Below, piece by piece: positions 48,146-57,632 of a stretch of DNA of 64,000 nt. The stretch spans positions 2,318,520-2,382,519 of the forward strand of contig NZ_LDAS01000001.1 in assembly GCF_001020565.1 (NCBI RefSeq), given 5' to 3'. The DNA is from Maribacter thermophilus (GTDB lineage Bacteria > Bacteroidota > Bacteroidia > Flavobacteriales > Flavobacteriaceae). The notes beneath the pieces were generated by a model, which saw nothing but the letters and a program-made list of their open reading frames with translations, was not told the origin of the DNA and ran no database searches. The position numbers and the translations under genes were made by a program. Position 1 is the first letter of the stretch. Each line of letters starts with the position of its first letter.

Positions 48146-49198
48146 ATGGCGAAAGTCGAAGTAAAACAATTATTAGAAGCAGGTGTGCATTTTGGCCACC
48201 TTACCAGAAAGTGGAACCCAAACATGGCTCCTTACATCTACATGGAGCGTAACGGTATTCACGTTATCAATCTTTACAAAACAGTTGCAAAATTAGATGA
48301 GGCAAATGAAGCGTTGAGCAAAATTGCAGCATCTGGAAGAAAAATTCTTTTTGTAGCAACAAAAAAACAAGCAAAGGATATTGTTGCCGAAAAAGCAGCA
48401 AAAGTAAACATGCCTTACATCACAGAAAGGTGGCCAGGTGGAATGTTGACCAACTTTGTAACTATCCGTAAAGCCGTTAAAAAAATGGCCTCTATCGATA
48501 GAATGAAAAAAGATGGAACCTTCCTTACCTTATCAAAAAAGGAACGTTTACAGGTAGATCGTTTAAGAGCTAAATTGGAAAAGAACTTAGGCTCTATTTC
48601 CGAAATGACCCGTTTGCCGGGCGCTTTGTTCATCGTAGACACGATGAGAGAGCACATCGCAGTAAAAGAGGCCCAAAAATTGAACATTCCTATTTTTGCC
48701 ATGGTCGATACAAACTCTGACCCAAGAGATGTAGATTACTTGATCCCTTCAAACGATGACGCTTCAAAATCGATAGACATCATCATGACCCAGGTTACCG
48801 ATGCTGTTGCACAAGGACTTGCAGAGCGTAAATCTGAAAAAGCGGAAGCCGCCGAAAGCAAAAAGGAAAAAGCTCCTAAAAAACAAGAAACAAAAGAAAC
48901 TCCGGAAGCTGCACCAAAAGCAGAAAAAACCGAAGTAAAAGTTGAAGCCGACGATTTAACTAAAATCGAAGGTGTTGGCCCCAAAGCAGCAGAAGCACTT
49001 GTTAACGCCGGTATAGACACTTATGAAAAAGTTGCTAAAGCCGATGCTGAAAAAATGAAAGAAATCTTAACGGAAGCTAGTTCAAGAATGGCTCATTTAG
49101 ACCCAACTTCTTGGCCAAAACAAGCCCAAATGGCGGCAGATGGCAAATGGGACGAGTTAAAGGAATGGCAAGATAACGTTAAGGGAGGAGTAGAATAA
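48146..49198 (+). CDS. rpsB: 30S ribosomal protein S2 with C-terminal helix-hairpin-helix-like extension
   Basis: Residues 1 to about 228 are an ordinary S2 protein (LLEAGVHFGHLTRKWNPNM, RWPGGMLTNFVTIRKAV, NIPIFAMVDTNSDPRDVDY). A Lys/Glu/Ala-rich linker (about 229-268) then leads to a folded module at 269-350: DDLTKIEGVGPKAAEALVNA, then SWPKQAQMAADGKWDELKEW. Most bacterial S2 proteins stop near 240-260 residues, so this one is about 90 longer. The module looks like the helix-hairpin-helix tail found on L21 in some Bacteroidota (from memory) and on ActC in this window. It is followed by tsf as usual. Confidence 0.96.
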   Translation: MAKVEVKQLLEAGVHFGHLTRKWNPNMAPYIYMERNGIHVINLYKTVAKLDEANEALSKIAASGRKILFVATKKQAKDIVAEKAAKVNMPYITERWPGGMLTNFVTIRKAVKKMASIDRMKKDGTFLTLSKKERLQVDRLRAKLEKNLGSISEMTRLPGALFIVDTMREHIAVKEAQKLNIPIFAMVDTNSDPRDVDYLIPSNDDASKSIDIIMTQVTDAVAQGLAERKSEKAEAAESKKEKAPKKQETKETPEAAPKAEKTEVKVEADDLTKIEGVGPKAAEALVNAGIDTYEKVAKADAEKMKEILTEASSRMAHLDPTSWPKQAQMAADGKWDELKEWQDNVKGGVE

Positions 49199-49264
49199 AA
49201 TACTTTATATACTTTTAAGAATTAAAAATAATTCCTTTTCAAAGGAGGACAAAAAAATAATAAA

Positions 49265-50089
49265 ATGGCAAAAATAACTGCTGCAGAAGTAAATAAATTA
49301 AGAAAGACTACCGGTGCCGGTATGATGGATTGCAAAAAAGCTTTGGTCGAAGCTGAAGGCGATTTCGATAAAGCAATCGAAATTCTTCGTAAGAAAGGAC
49401 AAAAAGTTGCAGCCAAAAGAGCCGACAGAGATTCATCTGAAGGCGCTGCCATAGCCAAGGTGAACGCAGACAAAACCGAAGGTGTAATCATCTCGTTAAA
49501 TTGCGAAACCGATTTCGTTGCCAAGAACGATACTTTCGTTACATTGGCGAACGATTTAGCCGATTTGGCACTTAAATACGACAACAAAGAAGCTTTTTTA
49601 GCCGCAGACTTCAACGGTATGACCGTGCAGGACAAGTTAACCGAGCAAACTGGTGTTATAGGTGAGAAAATAGAGATTGGCGGTTTTGAAAAATTAAGCG
49701 CTCCTTTTGTTGGTTCTTACATACATGCAGGAAACAAAATAGCCGTTCTTACAGGATTGTCAGCTGCCGTTGATGGTGCCGAAGCTGCCGCTAAAGATGT
49801 TGCAATGCAAGCTGCGGCAATGAACCCTGTTGCTTTGAACGAAGATGGCGTAGACCAATCTGTAATCGACAAAGAAATCGAGATAGCCAAAGACCAACTT
49901 CGCCAAGAAGGGAAACCAGAAGCTATGTTAGACAATATCGCTAAAGGTAAATTGAAGCGTTTCTTTAAAGACAACACATTGGTAAACCAAGCTTTTATTA
50001 AAGATAACAAGCAGAGCGTTGCCGACTACGTAAAATCTGTAAACGCCGATTTAGAAGTAACCGGTTTTAAAAGAGTTGCTTTGGGTTAA
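49265..50089 (+). CDS. tsf: Elongation factor Ts
   Basis: Guanine-nucleotide exchange factor for EF-Tu, 274 residues. The N-terminal UBA-like domain reads ITAAEVNKLRKTTGAGMMDC and KKALVEAEGDFDKAIEILRK. The core has INCETDFVA-type sequence (SLNCETDFVAKNDTF) and SYIHAGNKIAVL. It follows rpsB by 66 bases; a GGAGG-like AAAGGAGGACA stands upstream (49240-49250), one of the few Shine-Dalgarno-like sites seen in this window. A strong terminator follows. Confidence 0.97.
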   Translation: MAKITAAEVNKLRKTTGAGMMDCKKALVEAEGDFDKAIEILRKKGQKVAAKRADRDSSEGAAIAKVNADKTEGVIISLNCETDFVAKNDTFVTLANDLADLALKYDNKEAFLAADFNGMTVQDKLTEQTGVIGEKIEIGGFEKLSAPFVGSYIHAGNKIAVLTGLSAAVDGAEAAAKDVAMQAAAMNPVALNEDGVDQSVIDKEIEIAKDQLRQEGKPEAMLDNIAKGKLKRFFKDNTLVNQAFIKDNKQSVADYVKSVNADLEVTGFKRVALG

Positions 50090-50112
50090 TTTATAAATTA
50101 ACCCTTAACAAT

Positions 50113-50147
50113 AAAAAAAACGCCAGGCTATGCCTGGCGTTTTTTTT
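50113..50147. terminator. Bidirectional terminator between tsf and the M61 peptidase gene
   Basis: Arms AACGCCAGGC and GCCTGGCGTT with a three-base loop TAT, flanked by eight A on the left and eight T on the right. It suits both converging genes. Confidence 0.93.
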
Positions 50148-50175
50148 ATTTACTTGATTTCCTTTCTATTTCTTT

Positions 50176-52050
50176 CTATTCTATTCCCAACCATTTTTTT
50201 CTTAGACTTAATTGCTTTTCTGAAGCCTCCGCTTCAGAGGTTATTTTATTGACCTTAACAACGGGAGTACCAACTGGCCCTTCGACAGTATACTCCTCCC
50301 CATCCCTTACCAACACCATCTTTATTTGGGTATCAGCATTCCAGCTAAAACTTTGCCCAATAACTTGGCGCATAGCATCCAGATCAATAGGCGTACCATT
50401 GATACTTTTTATAATATCACCTCCCTGTATATTTAAATCTGTAAAAAAACTATTTAAGGCAATTCCCCTTCGTACAAATATAGTTTTACCGTCCTCTTGA
50501 TCTATATCAATATAGGGCTCATCTCCCTGTAAAAAATAACCTGTATTCTCTGTTACTTCCCCCATAGTCAACCCAACCTTAGATAAATATAATTTGTAAT
50601 CTATAGGAGTATTTCCGATTACATGAGCATCAAAAAATGTTCTCACCTCAGGATATGTTAGATCCACTATCTCATCAATGAGCTCCTCATCATCGAACGG
50701 AGTTTCTTTTCCGTATTTTTTAGACAACTCTCTCATTAACCATAGAACACTTTTCCCTCCATTACTTTTTTCTCGCAACAAAATATCCAAGGACATATTT
50801 ATCAAAGTACCTTTTTCATATACATTGGCATAATTGGACTCGTAGGGCTCCTCCAATATATGTCGGCTCATAGTCGTAAAAGACATCGTATCGTCATAAG
50901 TCTTGGCATTATTTATTTTACCCATAATGCGCTTATAAAATTCCTCTTCGGTAATAAGACCCTGTTGAATTTGAAAGAGATTGGCAAAATACTCTGTAGT
51001 ACCTTCATACATCCACAGATGCTGAGACATTTTAGGATCATTAAAATCAAAAAACTGAATCTCCCTGGAATGTACCGATAAGGGAGTAACTATATGAAAA
51101 AATTCATGTGAAACAACATCTACCATAGCTTGTTCCAACCTATCTATTGGTAAGGCCTCGGGCAATACCACTACTGTAGAAGTATGATGCTCCAATGCCC
51201 CAAACCCCATGGCGTCATCTTCCTCCATGGTAGATAGATACAAAAGAATATTATATTCACTTGTTGTGTCCATTTCCCCAAGAAAGGCATTTTGGGCATT
51301 CATCATCTTATACATCCTATCCTTTAGATCAGAAGCTTTATAAACACCGTTCGGTGAATACACACTAATGGTCACTTCTATATCACCTGCATTAAAAGTT
51401 TCGGTATTAGGTTTGGCATACATAATCGGATTGTCGATAACCTCAAAATATCTGCTGGCCACAAAGCTATCCCAAAGGGGGTCCGGCTTTCTATCCGGCT
51501 CATTGGCAAGCGTGGTGGTCGCAATCAAATCTTCCGGTTTTTTAATATTTATTAAATAAGGCACTTCTTTATAACCATCAAAATAACCAACAAAACCATG
51601 TAGGTTGAGCATATAATTCTCTCCCTTCAAAATATTGGTGCCCGCAGGGGAAAAAACGACATCCGCAACTTTGTTTTCAGTGTCATAGGTATCGTTTACA
51701 AAATAATTGACCTTATCCAAGTTTCTGGCATTCGCAATTTTCCAGGTGTTTGCATCCAATTTAGAGACCACCATCTCTTTACCCTTATAATCATATGCCA
51801 CAAAATCCTCTACATATTTCCCATAATCATCAGAACTATAGGTACCAGGAACCGTCTTAGGTATCCTAAAAGAAATCTCATCTTGACCAAAAGCACCAGG
51901 ATCTATTGTTACAGCTACTTTATCATCGGTAACATCCACCAAATCCATACTCACCATAATCGGCGACTTATCTATCGCGACCAACGATTTAGCGCTACCA
52001 CAACTATAAACAACAAATAGTACGATCATGTACCCTATAACCTTTTTCAT
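50176..52050 (-). CDS. M61-family metallopeptidase with PDZ domain, lipoprotein
   Basis: A 624-residue exported zinc peptidase of the glycyl aminopeptidase (M61) family. Lipoprotein signal: VLFVVYSC (cysteine about residue 17). The N-terminal beta domain (about 30-240) precedes the catalytic domain. That domain has SHEFFHIVTP (HExxH, about residue 313) and, after it, LWMYEGTTEYFANLFQ, giving the third zinc ligand. A PDZ-like domain sits near the C-terminus (about 500-590; FVRRGIALNSFFTDLNIQGG, IIKSINGTPIDL). The gene interrupts the rpsB-tsf/pyrH-frr group, which is contiguous in many bacteria. Confidence 0.92.
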   Translation of the reverse strand: MKKVIGYMIVLFVVYSCGSAKSLVAIDKSPIMVSMDLVDVTDDKVAVTIDPGAFGQDEISFRIPKTVPGTYSSDDYGKYVEDFVAYDYKGKEMVVSKLDANTWKIANARNLDKVNYFVNDTYDTENKVADVVFSPAGTNILKGENYMLNLHGFVGYFDGYKEVPYLINIKKPEDLIATTTLANEPDRKPDPLWDSFVASRYFEVIDNPIMYAKPNTETFNAGDIEVTISVYSPNGVYKASDLKDRMYKMMNAQNAFLGEMDTTSEYNILLYLSTMEEDDAMGFGALEHHTSTVVVLPEALPIDRLEQAMVDVVSHEFFHIVTPLSVHSREIQFFDFNDPKMSQHLWMYEGTTEYFANLFQIQQGLITEEEFYKRIMGKINNAKTYDDTMSFTTMSRHILEEPYESNYANVYEKGTLINMSLDILLREKSNGGKSVLWLMRELSKKYGKETPFDDEELIDEIVDLTYPEVRTFFDAHVIGNTPIDYKLYLSKVGLTMGEVTENTGYFLQGDEPYIDIDQEDGKTIFVRRGIALNSFFTDLNIQGGDIIKSINGTPIDLDAMRQVIGQSFSWNADTQIKMVLVRDGEEYTVEGPVGTPVVKVNKITSEAEASEKQLSLRKKWLGIE

Positions 52051-52176
52051 CTAATAAGTATTAATTATAAATTGAAGAATTCTTTAAAAGAGACAATAAT
52101 CTGCAAGGATATCAAAAATAAAAGACCCAATCTCAATTATTAGCAAATAATTATCTTTTGAAGTCCACAATATGAC

Positions 52177-52209
52177 TTTGTAACCCATAGATTTTTTTCA
52201 TTATTTTTG
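52177..52209 (+). promoter_or_regulatory. Promoter of pyrH-frr
   Basis: TTTG (52177-52180), 21 bases, TATTTTTG (52202-52209). The transcript would start near 52216, 12 bases before the pyrH ATG. Confidence 0.72.
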
Positions 52210-52227
52210 CTTCGAAATATATCAACA

Positions 52228-52935
52228 ATGCAATATAAAAGGATACTCCTAAAACTCAGTGGCGAAGCATTAATGGGCGAAAATCAATATGGAATAGACC
52301 CAAAAAGGCTCGCCGAGTATGCGGAAGAAATTAAACAAGTAGTTGAAAAAGGAATCCAGGTAGCTATCGTAATAGGTGGAGGAAATATTTTCAGGGGCTT
52401 GGCAGGAGCCGCTACTGGTATGGACCGTGTACAAGGAGACCATATGGGAATGTTGGCCACGGTAATAAATGGTTTGGCACTACAAAGTGCTTTAGAGATG
52501 AAAGATGTACAAACCAGATTACAATCTGCCATTCACATCAATGAAGTTGCGGAGCCCTTTATTCGAAGAAGGGCATTAAGACATCTAGAAAAAGGTAGGG
52601 TGGTCATATTTGGCGGTGGCACCGGCAACCCGTATTTCACGACAGATTCAGCTGCAGTTTTAAGAGCGATCGAAATTGAGGCCGATGTTATCTTAAAAGG
52701 AACAAGGGTAGATGGGATTTACACCTCAGATCCAGAAAAAGACAAAAATGCAACAAAGTTCGATACTATTTCTTTTCAAGACGTATTACAAAAAGGGCTT
52801 AAAGTGATGGACACCACTGCTTTTACCCTTAGTCAAGAAAACGAACTGCCTATAGTTGTTTTTGACATGAACAGAAAAGGAAATCTTTTAAAAATCATCG
52901 AAGGTGAAACCATCGGAACTACGGTAAACATGTAG
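52228..52935 (+). CDS. pyrH: Uridylate kinase
   Basis: Converts UMP to UDP; hexameric cytoplasmic enzyme of the amino-acid kinase fold, 235 residues from the start chosen here. Shows [55 protein letters not shown] and [17 protein letters not shown] use the ATG at 52228. An upstream in-frame TTG at 52207 overlaps the promoter -7 box, so it cannot be in the mRNA. 42 bases before frr. Confidence 0.97.
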   Translation: MQYKRILLKLSGEALMGENQYGIDPKRLAEYAEEIKQVVEKGIQVAIVIGGGNIFRGLAGAATGMDRVQGDHMGMLATVINGLALQSALEMKDVQTRLQSAIHINEVAEPFIRRRALRHLEKGRVVIFGGGTGNPYFTTDSAAVLRAIEIEADVILKGTRVDGIYTSDPEKDKNATKFDTISFQDVLQKGLKVMDTTAFTLSQENELPIVVFDMNRKGNLLKIIEGETIGTTVNM

Positions 52936-52977
52936 TTTCTTTGGCACAATTAATGTTTCCCTAAAGAAAATTTTACT

Positions 52978-53532
52978 ATGAACGAAGAAATACAATTTGT
53001 TTTAGACGCCGCACAAGAAAGTATGAATGCCGCCATTGCACATTTAGAAAGAGCGTTCGTTAAAATTAGGGCAGGAAAAGCAAGCCCGGCCATGCTTTCC
53101 TCGGTTTTGGTCGAATACTATGGGTCACAGACACCCTTATCGCAAGTGGCCAATATAAATACCCCAGACGGAAGAACCATTTCCGTTCAACCATGGGAGA
53201 AAGGTATGCTCTCTGAAATTGAAAAAGCTATCATGAACTCGAATCTCGGATTTAACCCCATGAACAATGGCGACCTGATTATTATCAACGTTCCCCCATT
53301 GACCGAAGAACGTAGAATACAATTGACCAAACAAGCAAAGGCAGAAGCAGAACACGCCAAGGTTGGGGTAAGAAGCGCAAGGCAAGACGCCAATAAAGAC
53401 ATCAAAGACTTGGAAGTATCCGAAGATCTGGAAAAAAAGGCTTTGGTGGATGTACAAGAACTCACAGACAAATACGTAAAAAAAATAGATGATTTCTTAG
53501 CGGCCAAAGAAGCCGAAATCATGAAAGTCTAA
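52978..53532 (+). CDS. frr: Ribosome recycling factor
   Basis: Splits the post-termination ribosome together with EF-G. 184 residues, normal length. Family text: HLERAFVKIRAGKASPAML, VEYYGSQTPLSQVANINTPD, EERRIQLTKQAKAEAEHAKV and SARQDANKDIKDLE. Second gene after pyrH, then a terminator. Confidence 0.97.
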   Translation: MNEEIQFVLDAAQESMNAAIAHLERAFVKIRAGKASPAMLSSVLVEYYGSQTPLSQVANINTPDGRTISVQPWEKGMLSEIEKAIMNSNLGFNPMNNGDLIIINVPPLTEERRIQLTKQAKAEAEHAKVGVRSARQDANKDIKDLEVSEDLEKKALVDVQELTDKYVKKIDDFLAAKEAEIMKV

Positions 53533-53563
53533 GAAAATTACACCTAATTATTGTACAAAAAAA

Positions 53564-53591
53564 CAAGCAGCTTTCACCAGCTGCTTTTTTT
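53564..53591 (+). terminator. Intrinsic terminator after frr
   Basis: Arms AGCAGCT and AGCTGCT around TTCACC, with seven T after it. Confidence 0.88.
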
Positions 53592-53647
53592 ATGCAGCCC
53601 CTTATTCTTTTTAAACTCCATTTTTAGGTACAGTTATCCACATTGGT

Positions 53648-53655
53648 TAACTTTG
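53648..53655 (+). promoter_or_regulatory. Predicted -7 box of the RND/MMPL exporter gene
   Basis: TAACTTTG fits TAnnTTTG exactly; the start codon is 20 bases downstream. The -33 element is only weakly matched (TTTTTAGG). Confidence 0.5.
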
Positions 53656-53674
53656 CATTCTTCTAAAAATAAGT

Positions 53675-56062
53675 ATGGTTGCTAAACTCACCACAGGATT
53701 TTGGGCTATAACGGCCAGAATAATACTAAGGAACAGAATACTGATTTTGCTGCTAGTGGCCGCCATGACAGTATTTCTTGCCATGCAGTGGAAGAACATG
53801 CGTTTCTCTAGCTCACAGGCAAATTTACTTCCAGACGACCATCCGGTAAATATAGAATACCAACACTTCTTAAACCAGTTTGGCGAAGAGGGCAATGCCG
53901 TAGTGTTCGCCATAAGGGATAGCGCACTCTTTAATCCTGTTATTTTTAACAGATGGAACAAATTAAGCAAGCAACTTAGCGCTTTCCCAGAAGTCGATTT
54001 TGTTCTCTCTACCGATAACCTTCAAGAACTCGTAAAAGATAACGAAAAACAACAATTTGTAATGAAACCCCTTATCACGGGGGAATTAAAGACCATTAAA
54101 GAAGTTGACAGCGTCACCCAACACCTGTTCAACAACATGCCTTTTTACGAAAATCTTATCTACAACAAAGAAAGCAAGACGGTCAGGACCGTGATGTACC
54201 TGGACAAGGACATCGTTAACACCAGCGTTAGAAAAGATTTTATCTTACAAGACCTTAGCCATTTGATAAAAAGGTTTGAGAACGAAACAAATCTTAATGT
54301 CCATATTTCTGGCATGCCCTATGTACGGACGATGAACTCACAGAACATTATCGATGAAATCGGCAAATTTATACTAGCGGCCCTGGGTGTCACCTCTTTA
54401 ATATTCTTCTTTTTCTTTAGAAGCTTCAGAGCCACCTTCATTTCTATGTGCGTAGTAATAATTGGAGTTATGTGGGCATTTGGCGTCCTAGGATTATTGC
54501 AATACGAAATAACGGTACTAACTGCATTGATACCACCATTGATTATTGTAATCGGAATTCCAAATTGTATTTTTCTCATTAATAAATACCAACAAGAGGT
54601 TAAAAAACATGGTAACCAAGCACTTTCGCTACAACGGGTAATTTCCAAAATCGGAAATGCTACCTTAATGACCAATATTACCACCGCCTCTGGTTTCGCA
54701 ACATTCATAATTACGGACAGCAAGCTGTTAAAAGAATTTGGTATTGTAGCCTCTATCAACATCATTGGCATATTCGTCTTATCACTACTGATCATCCCCA
54801 TTGTATACAGCTTCCTTTCCTTACCAAAAACAAGACATTTAAAACATTTGAACAAAAGGTGGATCGATGCTTTTGTAAGTTGGATGGAAAACATTGTGCG
54901 CCATAAAAGAATAACCGTGTACACGGTCTCTATTTGCCTATTGGTCATAAGCATTATAGGTATTTACCAAATTGAAATATCTGGAAGCCCTATAGAGGAT
55001 ATGCCCAAAAAGGCTGAGTTCTTTAAGGACATCCGTTTTTTCGAAAAAGAGTTCGACGGTATTATGCCCGTAGAAATCGTAGTGGACACCAAAAGCCCAA
55101 AAGGGGTATTAAAGCCGGCGACCTTAAAAAGAATGGACCGACTTGGAGAAGTTATCGAAGAAATACCCGAACTGTCTCCACCCCTGTCCGTCGTAAACTT
55201 GGTAAAATATTCGAAACAGGCGTTCTACAACGGAATACCCAAATATTACCAACTACCCACAAGCCAAGAAAACACCTTTATCATGGATGTTGCCCGTAAA
55301 TCTACGGACGACAACAACCTTCTTAAAAGTTTTGTGGACAGCACCGGGCAAATAGCAAGGATTACGACGTACATGCAAGATGTTAAAACAAACCGCATGG
55401 AAGACATCGAAGCACGTCTTAAGGAGAACATTGCCAAAATTTTTCCGGCAGAACGCTACAATGTTTACATGACCGGCAGTGCACTCATATTTTTAAAAGG
55501 AACCAAATATCTAGTAAACAACCTAATCTCATCATTGGCCTTGGCCATTGGCCTTATTGCTTTGTTTATGGCCTATTTGTTCCGGTCGTTTAGAATGATC
55601 GTAATATCACTGATACCAAACCTGTTACCTCTAATTATAACGGCGGGCATCATGGGTTTTGTAGGGGTACCTATAAAGCCGTCTACCATCTTGGTATTTA
55701 GCATTGCATTTGGTATATCTGTAGATGACACCATTCATTTCTTGGCAAAATACAGACAGGAGCTTGCTTCCAAAAAATGGCATATAAAGAGATCGGTCTA
55801 TGCTGCCCTAAGAGAAACGGGCGTCAGTATGTTCTATACCTCCATTGTATTGTTTTTTGGCTTTTCAGTTTTTATCATATCCAATTTTGGAGGTACCGTG
55901 GCCCTTGGGGCACTCGTATCGGCAACATTGCTCTTTGCCATGCTCGCGAATCTTATATTACTACCCTCCCTTTTACTATCGTTAGAGAAGAGTATCGCCA
56001 ACAAAAAAACGTTAAAAGAACCACAGATAGACATATTACCCAAAGAAGAAGAAAACGACTAA
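53675..56062 (+). CDS. RND-superfamily exporter (MMPL type)
   Basis: A 795-residue inner-membrane protein with the twofold RND plan: a helix, a periplasmic domain, five helices, then the same again. The sterol-sensing-like helices contain the conserved blocks IPPLIIVIGIPNCIFLINKY (about 288-307) and IAFGISVDDTIHFLAKYRQE (about 678-697), with acidic residues used for proton coupling. It resembles the MMPL/HpnN branch, which moves lipids or hydrophobic molecules. No adaptor or outer-membrane channel gene adjoins, so export of lipid to the outer membrane is more likely than drug efflux. The substrate is unknown. Confidence 0.88.
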   Translation: MVAKLTTGFWAITARIILRNRILILLLVAAMTVFLAMQWKNMRFSSSQANLLPDDHPVNIEYQHFLNQFGEEGNAVVFAIRDSALFNPVIFNRWNKLSKQLSAFPEVDFVLSTDNLQELVKDNEKQQFVMKPLITGELKTIKEVDSVTQHLFNNMPFYENLIYNKESKTVRTVMYLDKDIVNTSVRKDFILQDLSHLIKRFENETNLNVHISGMPYVRTMNSQNIIDEIGKFILAALGVTSLIFFFFFRSFRATFISMCVVIIGVMWAFGVLGLLQYEITVLTALIPPLIIVIGIPNCIFLINKYQQEVKKHGNQALSLQRVISKIGNATLMTNITTASGFATFIITDSKLLKEFGIVASINIIGIFVLSLLIIPIVYSFLSLPKTRHLKHLNKRWIDAFVSWMENIVRHKRITVYTVSICLLVISIIGIYQIEISGSPIEDMPKKAEFFKDIRFFEKEFDGIMPVEIVVDTKSPKGVLKPATLKRMDRLGEVIEEIPELSPPLSVVNLVKYSKQAFYNGIPKYYQLPTSQENTFIMDVARKSTDDNNLLKSFVDSTGQIARITTYMQDVKTNRMEDIEARLKENIAKIFPAERYNVYMTGSALIFLKGTKYLVNNLISSLALAIGLIALFMAYLFRSFRMIVISLIPNLLPLIITAGIMGFVGVPIKPSTILVFSIAFGISVDDTIHFLAKYRQELASKKWHIKRSVYAALRETGVSMFYTSIVLFFGFSVFIISNFGGTVALGALVSATLLFAMLANLILLPSLLLSLEKSIANKKTLKEPQIDILPKEEEND

Positions 56063-56115
56063 GCACTTTTTTAGCGTTTATATTGTTTTAAGCGAGGTAT
56101 TCATTCATTCTTTTT

Positions 56116-56137
56116 AGCCAAAAAGCTATCTTTGGCT
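56116..56137 (+). promoter_or_regulatory. Inverted repeat and -7 box upstream of asnS
   Basis: AGCCAAA (56116-56122) and TTTGGCT (56131-56137) form an inverted repeat that overlaps TATCTTTG (56127-56134), a consensus -7 box 26 bases before asnS. It could be a promoter with an operator, or a weak terminator for the exporter gene. Confidence 0.45.
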
Positions 56138-56160
56138 TTCTAATTTTCAATAGATTTAAA

Positions 56161-57594
56161 ATGCGCTCAGTAAGCATAAAAGAACTACTTACAGGAAAAA
56201 AACTACTTCAGGAAGTAACGGTAAACGGATGGGTAAGAACCTTTAGAAGCAACCGTTTTATTGCACTAAACGATGGATCGTGCTTAAGCAACATTCAATG
56301 TGTGGTAGACTTTGAGAAATTTGACGAAAACATTTTAAAACAAATAAATACCGGAGCGGCATTAAAAATTTCCGGGACCTTGGTAGAAAGCCAAGGCAAG
56401 GGACAAAATGTAGAAATACAAGTAAGCGAGATATTCGTTCATGGCGGTGCCGACCCTGAGACCTACCCCATACAACCCAAAAAGCACTCTTTGGAATTTT
56501 TACGGGAAAAAGCTCATTTACGAGTAAGAACAAATACTTTCTCGGCGGTTATGCGCGTACGTGCCGCCTTGTCGTTTGCCATACACGAATATTTTAGAAA
56601 TAACGGATTCTATTATTTTCATTCACCCATTATAACCGGTTCGGACGCAGAAGGGGCCGGCGAAATGTTCAGGGTAACTACTTTAGACGCCAAGAACCCT
56701 CCATTAACAGCGGATGGAGAAGTGGACCATAAAGAAGATTTTTTCGGAAAAGAGACCAACCTTACGGTTTCCGGACAATTAGAGGCCGAAGCTTACGCCA
56801 TGGCCCTTGGCAAGGTATATACTTTCGGACCTACTTTTAGGGCGGAAAATTCCAACACGTCTAGACACTTGGCCGAATTTTGGATGATAGAACCAGAAAT
56901 GGCCTTTTATGATCTGGACGCCAATATGGATTTAGCCGAAGATTTCATAAAAAGCGTACTAAGCTATGTATTGGAAAACTGTAAAGAAGACCTTGTATTC
57001 TTAGAAAAGCGCCTGCTTGACGAGGAAAAGACAAAACCACAAGCAGAACGCAGCGATATGCCTTTGATAGAAAAGCTAAAGTTTATAACCGAAAACAATT
57101 TTAAACGAGTCACCTATACCGAAGCTATAGAGATATTAAGAAATAGCAAACCTAACAAGAAGAAAAAATTTCAATACCCGATCAATGAATGGGGTGCGGA
57201 CCTACAAAGTGAACACGAACGTTACTTAGTTGAGAAGCATTTTAAATGCCCGGTCATCTTATTTGATTACCCTGCCAAAATAAAAGCCTTTTACATGAGG
57301 CTGAACGAAGACGGAAAAACAGTTAGGGCTATGGACATACTATTTCCCGGTATTGGCGAAATTGTCGGTGGATCTCAGAGAGAAGAACGTTTAGATGTTT
57401 TAAAGGAAAAAATGGCCGCATTACAAATACCAGAAGAGGAACTATGGTGGTACCTGGACTTAAGAAAATTTGGTACGGCCGTGCACAGTGGTTTTGGACT
57501 CGGTTTTGAACGTTTGGTTCTATTTGCCACGGGCATGGGAAACATCAGGGATGTTATACCTTTCCCTAGAACACCTCAAAATGCGGAGTTTTAA
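56161..57594 (+). CDS. asnS: Asparagine--tRNA ligase
   Basis: Class IIb aminoacyl-tRNA synthetase, 477 residues. The N-terminal OB-fold ([20 protein letters not shown]) binds the anticodon. Class II motifs: [40 protein letters not shown] and the motif 3 arginine in [20 protein letters not shown]. The asparagine (not aspartate) type is shown by overall pattern; some confusion with aspartyl enzymes is possible but unlikely. It lies 98 bases after the exporter gene. Confidence 0.96.
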   Translation: MRSVSIKELLTGKKLLQEVTVNGWVRTFRSNRFIALNDGSCLSNIQCVVDFEKFDENILKQINTGAALKISGTLVESQGKGQNVEIQVSEIFVHGGADPETYPIQPKKHSLEFLREKAHLRVRTNTFSAVMRVRAALSFAIHEYFRNNGFYYFHSPIITGSDAEGAGEMFRVTTLDAKNPPLTADGEVDHKEDFFGKETNLTVSGQLEAEAYAMALGKVYTFGPTFRAENSNTSRHLAEFWMIEPEMAFYDLDANMDLAEDFIKSVLSYVLENCKEDLVFLEKRLLDEEKTKPQAERSDMPLIEKLKFITENNFKRVTYTEAIEILRNSKPNKKKKFQYPINEWGADLQSEHERYLVEKHFKCPVILFDYPAKIKAFYMRLNEDGKTVRAMDILFPGIGEIVGGSQREERLDVLKEKMAALQIPEEELWWYLDLRKFGTAVHSGFGLGFERLVLFATGMGNIRDVIPFPRTPQNAEF

Positions 57595-57632
57595 TCGTAT
57601 TTCGTTATTTTTATAAATAGCAACAGAAAACA

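Noticed and set aside
52207..52227. TTG start of pyrH giving seven extra residues
   Set aside because: The TTG overlaps the -7 box of a consensus promoter, so it would not be transcribed in full.
54319..54954. 211-codon open frame antisense to the RND exporter gene
   Set aside because: Antisense to conserved transmembrane helices; hydrophobic runs arise from the complementary strand of the helices.
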